From Candidatus Saccharimonadota bacterium (GTDB lineage Bacteria > Patescibacteriota > Saccharimonadia > Saccharimonadales > Saccharimonadaceae), in contig JAFZSN010000011.1 in assembly GCA_017619315.1 (NCBI GenBank), forward strand, positions 62,001 to 126,000: DNA of 64,000 nt. Reading direction: 5' to 3'. The position numbers and the translations under genes are program-made. The number at the start of each line of letters is the position of its first letter. Position 1 is the first letter of the stretch. Positions 26,125 through 34,901 of the stretch are shown here, one piece after another. The notes under the pieces are model-generated. The model was not told the origin of the DNA. It worked only from the letters and a program-made list of their open reading frames with translations, and ran no database searches.

Positions 26125-26772
26125 TTACCAGTCAATTGGTTCCAGGCCGTTTTTGGTGAGATACTCATTGCATTTCGAAAATGGTTTACTGCCAAAGAAT
26201 CCATGATAAGCCGAAAGCGGCGATGGGTGAGCAGACTCTAGCACCAAATGCCGCGAAGTATCGATCAGCCCCTTTTTATTCCTTGCATCCCTCCCCCACA
26301 AAATAAATACTAGATGTGGCCTCGTTTCGTTTAAATAAGAAATTGTCGCAGTGGTAAAAGTTTCCCAACCTTTGCCGCGATGTGATCCGGCTCGATGCGC
26401 CTCCACGGTGAGCACGGTATTCAGGAGCAACACTCCTTGTTTTTGCCAATTCGCCAAACTCCCGCGCGGATTCTTATGCTGGCCAATATCCGAATCGATT
26501 TCTTTGTAAATATTAATAAGCGATGGCGGGATCGGCTGAGAATTTGGCACCGAAAAGGCCAATCCTTCTGCTGCGCCTGGAGTATGATAAGGATCTTGCC
26601 CGAGAATCACCACTTTGACCTCATTTAAGTCTGTGGCGAACGCCCTAAACACTAGTTCCTTCCGCGGGAAAATCGTTTTTGTCTCATACTCCTCATGCAA
26701 AAAATCAGACAAATCTTTGAAATACGGTTTTTCAAATTCCCCTTTTAAGAATGGTTTCCAACTCTCATGCAT
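26125..26772 (-). CDS. ung: Uracil-DNA glycosylase
   Basis: Removes uracil from DNA. The water-activating motif GQDPYH has its Asp at about 60, and HPSPLSAYHGFFG starts at about 182. The start at 26772 (MHESWKPFLKGEF) lies exactly 6 nt after TATAAT; an upstream in-frame ATG would add 8 residues encoded by the promoter itself. About 215 residues, normal for the family. It is divergent from tdk with 57 bp between the two start codons. Confidence 0.93.
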   Translation of the reverse strand: MHESWKPFLKGEFEKPYFKDLSDFLHEEYETKTIFPRKELVFRAFATDLNEVKVVILGQDPYHTPGAAEGLAFSVPNSQPIPPSLINIYKEIDSDIGQHKNPRGSLANWQKQGVLLLNTVLTVEAHRAGSHRGKGWETFTTATISYLNETRPHLVFILWGRDARNKKGLIDTSRHLVLESAHPSPLSAYHGFFGSKPFSKCNEYLTKNGLEPIDW

Positions 26773-26778
26773 ATTGCC

Positions 26779-26784
26779 ATTATA
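26779..26784 (-). promoter_or_regulatory. ung -10 element, leaderless geometry
   Basis: TATAAT on the minus strand, 6 nt before the ATG at 26772. Confidence 0.55.
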
Positions 26785-26817
26785 ATTCAAATTCATTCAT
26801 TTCGAAACATTTTAGCG

Positions 26818-26823
26818 TATAAT
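26818..26823 (+). promoter_or_regulatory. tdk -10 element, leaderless geometry
   Basis: TATAAT on the plus strand, 6 nt before the ATG at 26830. It forms a compact divergent pair with the ung element. Confidence 0.55.
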
Positions 26824-26829
26824 AATACT

Positions 26830-27417
26830 ATGGCAAAGTTATACTTCCGTTACGGAGCAATGGGGTGTGGCAAGACTATGCAACTCCTTCAAGTCGCGTT
26901 CAATTACGAGGAGCGCGGCCATAAAGTCTGCGTGATTAAACCAGATACTGACACTAAAAACGGGACTAAAATTTTGACCCGCATTGGGCCCGAGCGTGAG
27001 ACTGATTTTTGTTTCAACAAAAGAACCAATATTTACAATAAAATTAAAAAGGATTATAGAGACGTCCACTGTGTGCTTGTCGACGAGGCCCAATTCTTAA
27101 CCAAAACCCAAGCCGAGCAATTGATGCTTATTACGATTGATTTTGATATCCCAGTTATGGCCTACGGTCTTCGCCTCAACTTCCGCCGTGAAGACGGTGG
27201 CTTCGAAGGTGCCACCAGGCTTCTCCAAATCGCCCACGATATCGAAGAAATCAAAACCATTTGCGAATGCGGCCACAAAGCAACTTTGAATTGCCGTTTT
27301 CTAAACGACAAACTAGTCACTGACGGCCCCGATATTTTAATCGACGACGGTAAGAGTAAAATTGAATATCGCGCCCTTTGCCCGGCGTGTTACGAAAGGT
27401 ATTTAAAATGTATATAG
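26830..27417 (+). CDS. tdk: Thymidine kinase (type II)
   Basis: Phosphorylates salvaged thymidine. The P-loop is GAMGCGKT (9-16), the Walker B-like segment is LVDEAQFL, and the lasso and zinc ribbon follow (CECGHKA ... CPAC). 195 residues. The start is the ATG 6 nt after TATAAT; a longer frame starting 63 nt upstream runs through both divergent promoters and is not credible. It overlaps tmk by 10 nt, so TMP made here can pass straight to TMP kinase. Confidence 0.95.
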   Translation: MAKLYFRYGAMGCGKTMQLLQVAFNYEERGHKVCVIKPDTDTKNGTKILTRIGPERETDFCFNKRTNIYNKIKKDYRDVHCVLVDEAQFLTKTQAEQLMLITIDFDIPVMAYGLRLNFRREDGGFEGATRLLQIAHDIEEIKTICECGHKATLNCRFLNDKLVTDGPDILIDDGKSKIEYRALCPACYERYLKCI

Positions 27418-28034
27418 TCATCGAAGGCCAAGACGGCACCGGCAAAGACACTCAGGCTAAACTACTCAAAGAATACTACGAGAAACAAGGCAAAAAAGTT
27501 GTCGCCTACGCCGAATCCGGCACTGCCAGTAAAGATAAATTCATTACCGAGATTGCTAAACTAAATTACGGTTCAAAACAAGATATTGATCACCGCACCA
27601 GGGTGCTTCTGTACGTTGTCAACCGTTACGAACAATGGCGTAAACTGGCCGAGCCAGCACTTCGCGCCGGCGACATCGTAATCACGACGCGCAACTGGTT
27701 CTCAACCCTAATCTACGAAGGCTACGCCGGCGGAGTTAGTCGATCACTTATTATTAAACTTCACAAATTAATAATGCCCGAACCATATTTCCATCCAGAC
27801 AAAATCTTTCTTTTTACGCTAGACGAAAAAGACCAAGCCAAACGCCTCGGCACCCAAACCGATCAAAATTGGGATCGCAAGCAAGAAGTTTGGAAATCAC
27901 AAGGTAATACTTTTCAACGCAAGATTAACAGTGCCTACCTTAAAGTAGCCGAAGACTACAAAATCCCGACCATCGATGCTTCCGGAACTATAGAAGAAGT
28001 CTTCGCAAAGGTATTAGAAGAACTAAATAAGTAA
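27408..28034 (+). CDS. tmk: Thymidylate kinase
   Basis: dTMP to dTDP. P-loop EGQDGTGKDTQ (6-16) replaces the more usual GGEGSGK form. The DR[YS]-like substrate segment appears as TTRNWFSTLIYEGYAGG, without the usual Asp, and the lid region is Lys-rich. About 208 residues, normal length. The ATG overlaps the end of tdk, and ATTTAAAATGTATATAG encodes both gene ends. The last five codons are part of the 181-bp palindrome described below. Confidence 0.88.
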   Translation: MYIVIEGQDGTGKDTQAKLLKEYYEKQGKKVVAYAESGTASKDKFITEIAKLNYGSKQDIDHRTRVLLYVVNRYEQWRKLAEPALRAGDIVITTRNWFSTLIYEGYAGGVSRSLIIKLHKLIMPEPYFHPDKIFLFTLDEKDQAKRLGTQTDQNWDRKQEVWKSQGNTFQRKINSAYLKVAEDYKIPTIDASGTIEEVFAKVLEELNK

Positions 28035-28198
28035 TTTCTTCTGCGGTTTATTTCGCGCCAGGAATATTTTTGAAATTTCTTTACGAAAATTACTCGCGTC
28101 TCACGGCTGTCTTCACGGTTCGCGCGAGCTAATTTTCTAAAATTTCAAAAATACTCTTGGGCTCATAAAATGCAGAAGAAATTACTTATTTAGTTCTT
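28018..28198. repeat. 181-bp quasi-palindrome spanning the end of tmk
   Basis: The outer arms (28018-28044 and 28172-28198) are perfect reverse complements over 27 nt, starting AAGAACTAAATAAGTAATTT. The left arm includes the tmk stop codon. Inside, TATTTTTGAAATTT and its complement, AAAATTA/TAATTTT and CTCGCG/CGCGAG extend the pairing imperfectly to a central loop with CACGG direct repeats. It lies between convergent genes (tmk and an ABC exporter subunit) but has no terminator-like T tract. The architecture matches the insertion elements elsewhere, with a different core. Confidence 0.8.
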
Positions 28199-28201
28199 AT
28201 A

Positions 28202-30019
28202 CTACCCTTCCGCAAACTGCGAATTATATAGCTCCGCATAGAATCCACCGAGTTTCAAAAGCTCTTCGTGATTCCCTTGTTCCACCACAGCACCATCACG
28301 CATCACGAGTATTAAATCGGAATTTCGGATCGTTGATAATCTATGCGCAATCACGAATGAAGTTCTCCCGCGAGTTAGTTTTTCAAACGAATCTTGAATT
28401 AGTTGCTCAGTACGCGTATCCACATTTGAAGTCGCTTCGTCTAGAATCATCATTGGCGGATTTGCCACCATTGCGCGCGCAATGGTCAGAAGTTGCTTCT
28501 CGCCAGCCGAGATATTATCCGAGTCCTCCGAAATCATCGAATGATATGCGCCCGGCAAGGCTTCAATAATATGGTTCACATTGGAGCTCGTGGTGGCTCT
28601 CTTGATATCATCAAGTGTCGCTGACTGGTTACCATAACGCAGGTTCTCCTCAACCGATCCACTAAACAACCAAGTGTCTTGGAGCACCATGCCGAACAGT
28701 TTCCTCACATCCGCACGTTTCATTTCCTTGGTTGGCACGCCGTCGATCGAAATATACCCAGAGTTTGGCTCGTAAAATCTCATCAAAAGATTAATCAAAG
28801 TAGTCTTACCAGCGCCAGTCGGCCCCACAATTGCAACCTTCATTCCAGGCTTTACCTTCACGGAGAAATTTCGGATGATTTGTCGTTCTGGCGTATAACC
28901 AAAGTTGACATTATGAAACTCCACTTCACCCTTCACGTTTTCTATCGTTTGAGCCGGTATAACGTCGGGTTCTTCTTCCGGCTCATTTAAGAATTCGAAG
29001 ATTCGCTCACTAGCTGCAAGCAAAGCCTGCAACGTCGAAGTAGTTGAAGCGATTTCAGTAATTGGGCGGTTGAAGCGCGACACATATTGGATGAAGGCCT
29101 GAATACCACCGATATTGATTTGTCCTTGCACCACAAACACGCCACCAAGCGCACAAACTGCCACATAGCCAAGATTGGTAAAGATGTGAGTCACCGGGAA
29201 AGAAAGTGCAGAGAAGATTTGCGCTTTTCTAGTCACAGCAGTCAACTTCTCATTGATTTTATTAAACTCATTCATCGCATCGTCTTCGTACGAATTTGAT
29301 TTAATCACGACTTGGCCCGAGTAGTCTTCCTCGACTTCATTATTGAGTATTCCCAAAGTATTCTGTTGCTCGCGGAAATATTTTTGAGCAAACATCATGA
29401 TCTTGCCAACCACAATCACAGACAAAGGCACCACGATAAATGAAATTAGAGACAAAGGTACCGAAATAGTCAACATAAGAACCATAACGCCAATCAAAGT
29501 GGTTACCGACATCGAAATATCAGCGATCTCCTGCGACATCGAAGTTGTGATCACGTCGACGTCATTTGCCATTCTTGACAAAGTGTCACCGTATTGATGT
29601 TTATCAAAATACGAAATCGGAAGGCGTGAAATTTTGTCCAGAATCTTTTCACGCAGATCTCTCGTGTAGTTTGCGGAAACTACAGCCAGGATATAGGCCT
29701 GCGCATAACCGAGCGCTGCCGAAGAGCAGAATAGCACAATCACTAGAATTGCTTTTCCACCAAGCGCACCAAAGTCAAGATCTGGATAAGAATTTACCGC
29801 GATGGTAGTCATATCACCTAGGATCTTCGGGATGAATAGCCCAAGCAAAGCCGACCCGATAGTGAGTAACACACAACCTAGAATTGGCCAGCGATATTTG
29901 CCAAGCGACTTTACGAATACTTTAAATGAAGCCCACATATTTTTCGAATTACCCTTCTTATCTGCGGGTCCTTTTTTGGCGGTCTTCGGAGCTTTTACAG
30001 GTCTACTATTCTTAGGCAT
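28202..30019 (-). CDS. ABC exporter half-transporter with a canonical ATPase site
   Basis: A 605-residue type IV ABC exporter subunit: a basic N-terminal arm, six membrane helices (about 35-340), then the nucleotide-binding domain. Walker A is GPTGAGKTTL, the signature is ISAGEKQ and Walker B is MMILDEATSNVD with the catalytic Glu present. It overlaps its partner gene by 8 nt. By analogy with TM287/288 and BmrCD this subunit contributes the catalytic Walker B Glu. The substrate cannot be predicted; drug or lipid export is typical. Confidence 0.92.
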   Translation of the reverse strand: MPKNSRPVKAPKTAKKGPADKKGNSKNMWASFKVFVKSLGKYRWPILGCVLLTIGSALLGLFIPKILGDMTTIAVNSYPDLDFGALGGKAILVIVLFCSSAALGYAQAYILAVVSANYTRDLREKILDKISRLPISYFDKHQYGDTLSRMANDVDVITTSMSQEIADISMSVTTLIGVMVLMLTISVPLSLISFIVVPLSVIVVGKIMMFAQKYFREQQNTLGILNNEVEEDYSGQVVIKSNSYEDDAMNEFNKINEKLTAVTRKAQIFSALSFPVTHIFTNLGYVAVCALGGVFVVQGQINIGGIQAFIQYVSRFNRPITEIASTTSTLQALLAASERIFEFLNEPEEEPDVIPAQTIENVKGEVEFHNVNFGYTPERQIIRNFSVKVKPGMKVAIVGPTGAGKTTLINLLMRFYEPNSGYISIDGVPTKEMKRADVRKLFGMVLQDTWLFSGSVEENLRYGNQSATLDDIKRATTSSNVNHIIEALPGAYHSMISEDSDNISAGEKQLLTIARAMVANPPMMILDEATSNVDTRTEQLIQDSFEKLTRGRTSFVIAHRLSTIRNSDLILVMRDGAVVEQGNHEELLKLGGFYAELYNSQFAEG

Positions 30020-31787
30020 GGCTCGCCCCCTTCCTGTATTTCTCGGCCAACTTCAATTCATCTTTATACTCCTTATCCGAGAACTGCGACTTCACGATTT
30101 CCTGGTAAATCTTACAATGATTCAATAATTCCAAATGTGTACCCTTCCCCGCAACGCGGCCATTATCAAGTACCACAATTTGATCCGCATCTTTAATGGT
30201 GCTGATCCTTTGTGCTACAATTAGCATCACGGAATTCTCGGTCACTTCTTTCAGGGCCGCACGAAGTTTTGCATCGGTCTTCATATCGAGCGCTGAGAAC
30301 GCGTCGTCAAATATATAAATATCAGGATCCTTGCAAATCGCCCGCGCGATCGAAAGGCGCTGCTTCTGCCCACCAGACACATTCGTGCCACCCTGGGCAA
30401 TATGTGAGTTATATTTATTTGGCATTTTTTCAATGAAGTTTTCGGCCTGCGCAATGCGAGCGGCTTTTCGCATTTGCTCGTCAGTTGCATTCGGCGCGCC
30501 GAATTTAATGTTGGAACGAATTGTCCCCGCAAACAGCATCCCGCGCTGCGGCACAAAGCCGATTCTTTCAATCAAATCATTTTTTTCGTAATCTTTCACC
30601 GAAATACCATTCACTAGCACCTCCCCACTCGTAGCCTCATAAAATCTCGGAATCAAATTAATCAAAGTCGATTTCCCAGAGCCAGTCGAACCAATAAATG
30701 CAGTAGTTTTTCCGGCCTCAGCTTTAAATGAAACACCGTCCAATCTTTTTTCTTCGGCGTTCGGATAAATAAAATCTACGTTCTTAAACTCAACCGAAGC
30801 GTTCTTTTCGGGGACGCCCTTGGTTTTCTTTAGCCAGTTGATTTTAGTTGTCTTCGCCAAGATTTCGTTAATACGATGTGCTGATACGTTAGCTCTCGGT
30901 AACATCACAAATAGCATCGACATCATCAAAAATGAAATCATCACGTGCGTCACATACTGTGCAAACGCCGTCATATTGCCGAGATACGCAAAATCTTTCG
31001 AAAGAAGTGCAATCCCGACCCACGAACAAAGCAGTGTCGTCCCGTTGAAAATAATATTGATCAAAGGATTTTGTAGCTCCAAGATTTTATCGATAAAAAT
31101 TAAAAGTTTTGTCATCTTCTTATTGGTCTTGGCAAATTTCTTCTTTTCGAGCCCTTCGTTGTTGAAAGCCCTAATCACGCGAAGGCCAGTTAAATTCTCG
31201 CGTGTAAGCAAAGTAATCTTATCAACCAAACCCTGGAAGATCTTGAATTTCGGTCCCACAATTGACATGATCAGGATCACTGACCCGAGGATAGCTCCTG
31301 CACCCACGAAAATAATCCATGACATATCCGGCGCCGTCTGTACTGCCATGATGATTGAAATGATACAAAAGAGCGGAGCCCTAAGTAGCATCTGAAGCAT
31401 CATGATAATCACCATTTGAACTTGGTTCGTGTCATTGGTGGTGCGGGTTAGAAGCGACGCAGTACTATAGTCTTTAAGGTCTAGAATATTCAAATTAATA
31501 ATTTTGGTAAAGACCGCCGTCCTGATGTCCCGCGTAAAGCTGGTCCCGATCCTTGCCGCATAGTAACTAGAAATTAGCGATGCGGCCGCAGAAATAATTG
31601 CGAGCCCTACCATTCTGAGCCCAGTTTGTCCAATATATTCGACGTCGCCGACCACGATCCCGTCGTTAATGATGTTCGCCATAAGAGCCGGCAATCTCAG
31701 GGTAGTCCAGACCTGTACGGCTATCGTTACTACCAGTATGATCACCTGCCACCAATATGGTTTAAAAAACCTAAAAAGTTTGAGCAT
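30012..31787 (-). CDS. ABC exporter half-transporter with a degenerate ATPase site
   Basis: A 591-residue partner of the downstream gene. Six membrane helices precede the nucleotide-binding domain with Walker A GSTGSGKSTL, signature VSGGQKQRLS and Walker B IYIFDDAFSALD. The residue after the Walker B Asp is Asp instead of Glu, as in the non-catalytic half of heterodimeric exporters such as TM287. This predicts an asymmetric heterodimer. The start is 7 nt after TATAAT, with no Shine-Dalgarno. Confidence 0.92.
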   Translation of the reverse strand: MLKLFRFFKPYWWQVIILVVTIAVQVWTTLRLPALMANIINDGIVVGDVEYIGQTGLRMVGLAIISAAASLISSYYAARIGTSFTRDIRTAVFTKIINLNILDLKDYSTASLLTRTTNDTNQVQMVIIMMLQMLLRAPLFCIISIIMAVQTAPDMSWIIFVGAGAILGSVILIMSIVGPKFKIFQGLVDKITLLTRENLTGLRVIRAFNNEGLEKKKFAKTNKKMTKLLIFIDKILELQNPLINIIFNGTTLLCSWVGIALLSKDFAYLGNMTAFAQYVTHVMISFLMMSMLFVMLPRANVSAHRINEILAKTTKINWLKKTKGVPEKNASVEFKNVDFIYPNAEEKRLDGVSFKAEAGKTTAFIGSTGSGKSTLINLIPRFYEATSGEVLVNGISVKDYEKNDLIERIGFVPQRGMLFAGTIRSNIKFGAPNATDEQMRKAARIAQAENFIEKMPNKYNSHIAQGGTNVSGGQKQRLSIARAICKDPDIYIFDDAFSALDMKTDAKLRAALKEVTENSVMLIVAQRISTIKDADQIVVLDNGRVAGKGTHLELLNHCKIYQEIVKSQFSDKEYKDELKLAEKYRKGASHA

Positions 31788-31794
31788 ATATCCT

Positions 31795-31800
31795 ATTATA
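31795..31800 (-). promoter_or_regulatory. -10 element of the ABC exporter operon
   Basis: TATAAT on the minus strand, 7 nt before the ATG at 31787. Confidence 0.5.
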
Positions 31801-31806
31801 CATCAA

Positions 31807-33810
31807 TTATTTACATTTACCATTCTTTAAATCAGTCACGAGCCCTCGAGCTTTCAAATAATGCTCGAGGGAGTCGTATGCGCCATTATTATATTTACCC
31901 GTTGCAATCTCAGTAGCTGGCCCTACACCGACGTAGCGGTAGTGCCAGGTCTCAAATAAACCAGTCGAACCGTTTTCGTCCACGTTGATCGGCTCACTCA
32001 TCGGTCCTCCGGCCCATTCATATGGGAACCTGTCGATAAAACCATATTTATATGAATTATTATAAAGCCATTGCCAGTCAATATGCGTGTCATATGTGTC
32101 GGTATCAAGCGAGGTCCCATACTGAGGATCAAGTAGATCGCAGGTCAGCCCGGTATGGTGGTCTGAAGTCCCAGTCGCAGCGCAAAGCCTCCCGCAAGTC
32201 GTGCCGCGCGCTCGGTAACAGGACCTAGTTTCAAAAGTATGTCCAGGATATTCAGCCTCGTATGCCTTCACCATTTCATTTAGATGTGCAGCTGCCTCCG
32301 CGTCTAGCAAATTATCACCATTATAGGGGTTGCCCTCCACGATGCCATACAGATTCGATACGCTCACAAGCTCACTGCGCCTCGCATCGATAAAACTGGT
32401 ATCTACTACAAAATTCGGATTAATCAGCATCAAATAGCCATATTTGATGGTGCAATTGTCGGACGAAACATTCGTAATCGGCGAGAAAGTTTCTTCTGCG
32501 CTCGCGTCAGCCGACTTCTCGTTCGGATTATCCTCGGAGCTAACGGCGGCCTCTTCTGATTCGCTAGTATCGTTGTCTTCTTGCACTGAATCCTTAAATT
32601 CCCCGCCCTTCTCCCAGCCAAATACTCGCATCACTCTCTCCCAGAAGCTCGGCGCCGGATTATAATCATCTGCCTTTACGTCAATGCTGTATGTATTATT
32701 AGAAATTTTAAATTCAAGCTTACCATCCGCTCCATCCATTTTGAGATCGGACTCTATGTCCGCTTCTTCCCACAGCAGCTCCTCAAAATCATTAGCTGTC
32801 TTGATATTGACCGGCCCAGTCCACCAGCTATCGTAGTAACCAATAATTTGCCCGGCGGAGGCTAGCTTTGTTGTGGTAATCGTATCCTGGGCACTTTTAA
32901 CTAGTTCCAGGCTTTCGTCAAAAGATGCCGCCCTAGTAGGCGCACCAAGCAAGCTAACAGTTATCACGTGTTCACCTTCAGTGTAGCCAGAGATTAGGCA
33001 ATACCCCGATGCATCACCAATATATCCAGTCTTTACGCCAGAAATTCCGTAGTCTCCCAAGATTTTGTTGGTGTTTTCAATTAGCCCTGCCACCGGCACT
33101 TCGTAGCTCTTAGTCCCCACAATCTTTGCTAGCACTGGGTCACGCATCACCTTCTCACCCAGTATCGCTAGATCACTGGCTGAACTGGTCGTGGTATCGC
33201 TAAAACCACAGGCGTCCTCACCGATCGTAGTTTGCGTGAGCCCCATTTCAGCGAGCATGCTGGAAGCGTATTCCCGATAAGCATCGATCGAGCCAAACGC
33301 CCAAATTGCAAGAGAGTCCGCCATATTGTTAGATGACGCCAAAAATACCGACACTAAAGCGTCGTATTCCGAAATCTCCTCACCGATCCTTACTCTCGTG
33401 TTTGAACCACCATGATTCACATACCACAAATAACGATTGTACATATCCTCGTCGATCGTGATCGTCTCACCGACTTCGGTTTCTGCAAATGGCTTTTCAC
33501 GCATCACGGCGAGCCCCAGGATCATTTTGGCTGTACTTGCAGTAGGCTGAGTATAGGATTCGCCTGCCTCGAAACTTTTCCCTGCGACAGTCACTCCATC
33601 GACCGCAAAAGCATAGTCTCGCGCTTCGATATCTCTCTCCCCACTGGCTGCACGCGATTCCGGGAAACTATATTTCGAAAACACCTGAATCGTAGTATCT
33701 AGCGTAAAGAACTTGATTAAAAACCAAGTAAAGAATCCGACCACTACCACGCCGATCGTAGTTATAATGATGAGTTTTTTCTTACTTAATGACTTTATTT
33801 TTTGAATCAC
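31807..33810 (-). CDS. DacA-type serine carboxypeptidase fused to a VanY-type (M15B) zinc carboxypeptidase
   Basis: A 667-residue envelope enzyme with two unrelated peptidase domains. A membrane helix lies at about 12-36. The PBP5-like domain has Ser92-x-x-Lys95 (TASTAKM), Ser160-x-Asn162 (SSNN) and KTG at 260-262. An acidic linker (about 405-445) follows. The M15B domain has SDHHTGLTCD with His551 and Asp558, and ETWHYRYVG with Glu620 and His623. Both halves retain full catalytic sets. Both families trim terminal D-Ala from peptidoglycan stems, so this is one protein with two chemistries for one kind of bond. It overlaps the upstream gene by 29 nt. Confidence 0.9.
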   Translation of the reverse strand: MIQKIKSLSKKKLIIITTIGVVVVGFFTWFLIKFFTLDTTIQVFSKYSFPESRAASGERDIEARDYAFAVDGVTVAGKSFEAGESYTQPTASTAKMILGLAVMREKPFAETEVGETITIDEDMYNRYLWYVNHGGSNTRVRIGEEISEYDALVSVFLASSNNMADSLAIWAFGSIDAYREYASSMLAEMGLTQTTIGEDACGFSDTTTSSASDLAILGEKVMRDPVLAKIVGTKSYEVPVAGLIENTNKILGDYGISGVKTGYIGDASGYCLISGYTEGEHVITVSLLGAPTRAASFDESLELVKSAQDTITTTKLASAGQIIGYYDSWWTGPVNIKTANDFEELLWEEADIESDLKMDGADGKLEFKISNNTYSIDVKADDYNPAPSFWERVMRVFGWEKGGEFKDSVQEDNDTSESEEAAVSSEDNPNEKSADASAEETFSPITNVSSDNCTIKYGYLMLINPNFVVDTSFIDARRSELVSVSNLYGIVEGNPYNGDNLLDAEAAAHLNEMVKAYEAEYPGHTFETRSCYRARGTTCGRLCAATGTSDHHTGLTCDLLDPQYGTSLDTDTYDTHIDWQWLYNNSYKYGFIDRFPYEWAGGPMSEPINVDENGSTGLFETWHYRYVGVGPATEIATGKYNNGAYDSLEHYLKARGLVTDLKNGKCK

Positions 33811-34900
33811 GTTTTCTCTCCAAATACATTTTGAAATAGATAATCGGACCCATCAATATATAAATATAGTAGGAGAAGAATCTCCATACCAGCATTGCCC
33901 AGAAAACATAACCAGAAGACAAAGCCGAGAATACCACAAAGAAAGTACCTTCCGCTGCGCCAGCATTACCTGGTGTCGGTACAAAATAAACCGCGCTAGT
34001 TACTGCGACCGTCGTCACGAAACATGGCAAGAAATCTACCGCCCCGCCAAATGCGGTCAAGACAAAGAACGGAATCATCGCGACCAAAGTATTAAATACA
34101 ACTGATAGCGCCAAAGTTTTCAAAAACAACCCGCGCGTTTTTAGGATCCGTCGCACGCACTTAGCGTATTCGTTGATCTCGTATTCGGTTTTTTCGCGGG
34201 TCTTTTTTACATTCTTAACAATATGGATCTTCGCCAAGAATTTAACAAAAAGACCAATCAACTCGGTAGTAGCTTTTGGCAAAAACGTAGCAATCATGAC
34301 TGTGATTGGCCAGAACGCATAAAAGATTAAACCAAAACACGCGGTGCCAATAAGAACAGCATTATTAATCGTTAGACTTCCGAATAAGAAGCAAAGCACT
34401 GCGATAATAATAAAGCCCATTTGCCCGGATATCATGCCAAAAATCGGGATCGATGTCGATACGCCGCCCTTCAATTTGCTATTCTTTCGCATATAGTAGA
34501 TCTGAAATGGCTGTCCACCGATCGCTGCCGGCGTAATGTTGTCGTAATACTTGCCAAGAAGCACGGTCCTGGCTGCAACTTTGCGAGCGTGCTTTCGATT
34601 AAACTCAGCTTTATCGTGCGACATTTCGCGCATCATGATGACATATTTGTGAATTTCTGCGGAGATGGCTACTATAAAACAAAGTGCCGCCGGGATCAAC
34701 ATCCACCAATTGATTTTGACTTCCGAGAGCGCAGCCGCATTTTCGGAATTACCAAACTCCGAAAAGGCAGTAATAGCGATCACGATAACGTTGATCAGGA
34801 TAAACGAAATAATTAGAATCGGCTTCTTCAAAAGCTTCTTCGGTATTAGTTTTTTCTGGTCAATATCTGGATTGGCCGAATCGGAAACTAAGTCAGCCAT
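33782..34900 (-). CDS. YbhN/LPG-synthase-TM family membrane protein (possible lipid flippase)
   Basis: A 372-residue protein with about eight predicted membrane helices. The motif IGGQPFQIYYM and the later TPGNAGAAEGTFF are hallmarks of the lysylphosphatidylglycerol synthase transmembrane domain (PF03706), found without the synthase domain in YbhN and glycolipid-related proteins. A role in moving lipid or lipid-linked sugars is plausible but not shown. It lies 1 nt from the AI-2E family gene and overlaps the DacA-VanY gene, so the three form one envelope operon. Confidence 0.85.
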   Translation of the reverse strand: MADLVSDSANPDIDQKKLIPKKLLKKPILIISFILINVIVIAITAFSEFGNSENAAALSEVKINWWMLIPAALCFIVAISAEIHKYVIMMREMSHDKAEFNRKHARKVAARTVLLGKYYDNITPAAIGGQPFQIYYMRKNSKLKGGVSTSIPIFGMISGQMGFIIIAVLCFLFGSLTINNAVLIGTACFGLIFYAFWPITVMIATFLPKATTELIGLFVKFLAKIHIVKNVKKTREKTEYEINEYAKCVRRILKTRGLFLKTLALSVVFNTLVAMIPFFVLTAFGGAVDFLPCFVTTVAVTSAVYFVPTPGNAGAAEGTFFVVFSALSSGYVFWAMLVWRFFSYYIYILMGPIIYFKMYLERKRDSKNKVIK

Positions 34901-34901
34901 T

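Noticed and set aside
26767..26829. Upstream extension of thymidine kinase
   Set aside because: The added residues would be encoded by the ung and tdk promoters, and family proteins start at the P-loop strand as at 26830.
30012..31787. Asp in place of the Walker B Glu as a broken transporter
   Set aside because: This is the normal degenerate site of heterodimeric exporters; the partner gene has the canonical Glu.
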